Shown here piece after piece: positions 14,662-14,704 of a stretch of 14,704 nt of DNA. The stretch is from Cellvibrionales bacterium UBA7375 (lineage in GTDB: Bacteria; Pseudomonadota; Gammaproteobacteria; Pseudomonadales; Porticoccaceae), in the NCBI GenBank assembly GCA_002469845.1, contig DKNZ01000088.1, forward strand, positions 1-14,704, given 5' to 3'. The notes under the pieces were generated by a model. It was not told where the DNA came from. It searched no databases and saw nothing but the letters and a program-made list of their open reading frames with translations. The stretch's first letter is position 1; each line of letters begins with the position of its first letter. Made by a program: the position numbers and the translations under genes.

Positions 14662-14704
14662 ATTTCCCACAAAAATCACCAAATCGTTAACTTTTTCTAA
14701 TAAT

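Noticed and set aside
1..14704. Search for a mobile element, defence system, CRISPR array or toxin-antitoxin pair
   Set aside because: Every long coding frame is accounted for by conserved housekeeping genes, and no transposase, integrase, repeat array or paired small ORFs are visible.

Overview
The window is a chromosomal replication-origin neighbourhood from a gammaproteobacterium with moderately AT-rich DNA. Protein sequences and the order dnaA-dnaN-recF-gyrB followed by convergent plsC-glyS-glyQ resemble the Pseudomonas/Cellvibrio side of the class. I guess a marine Cellvibrionales-like lineage but cannot name a genus. All genes are housekeeping genes. I see no mobile element, CRISPR array, tRNA, rRNA or novel multi-gene system.

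Layout. Bases 1-439 are an AT-rich gene-free region that starts with an (AT)n run and contains possible promoters for rpmH. Bases 440-2867 hold rpmH, rnpA, yidD and yidC, tightly packed or overlapping on the + strand and closed by a clear intrinsic terminator. mnmE follows at 2912-4297 (+). A 374-base AT-rich intergenic region then carries DnaA-box-like sites and an exact IHF-consensus match, so it is the dnaA control region and a candidate oriC. dnaA, dnaN, recF and gyrB run on the + strand to 10838. A bulged hairpin lies between gyrB and the convergent gene set. On the - strand, glyQ-glyS-plsC occupy 14661-10897, with overlapping or near-abutting junctions.

How it works together. dnaA, dnaN, recF and gyrB supply origin recognition, the sliding clamp, gap repair/fork restart and negative supercoiling. 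rpmH, rnpA, yidD and yidC supply ribosome, RNase P and membrane-insertion functions. mnmE modifies the tRNA wobble base. glyQ/glyS charge glycine tRNA, and plsC makes phosphatidic acid. Two ParB-binding parS-like palindromes lie inside recF, so the region is probably also the centromere-like segregation site.

Most worth checking: (1) the rpmH-mnmE block points the same way as dnaA, whereas in Pseudomonas, Bacillus and E. coli it diverges from dnaA, so a local inversion and an uncertain position of the true origin are suggested; (2) the parS-like sites in recF; (3) the DnaA-box/IHF cluster upstream of dnaA. RpmH (44 residues) is too short for many ORF finders but is certain.
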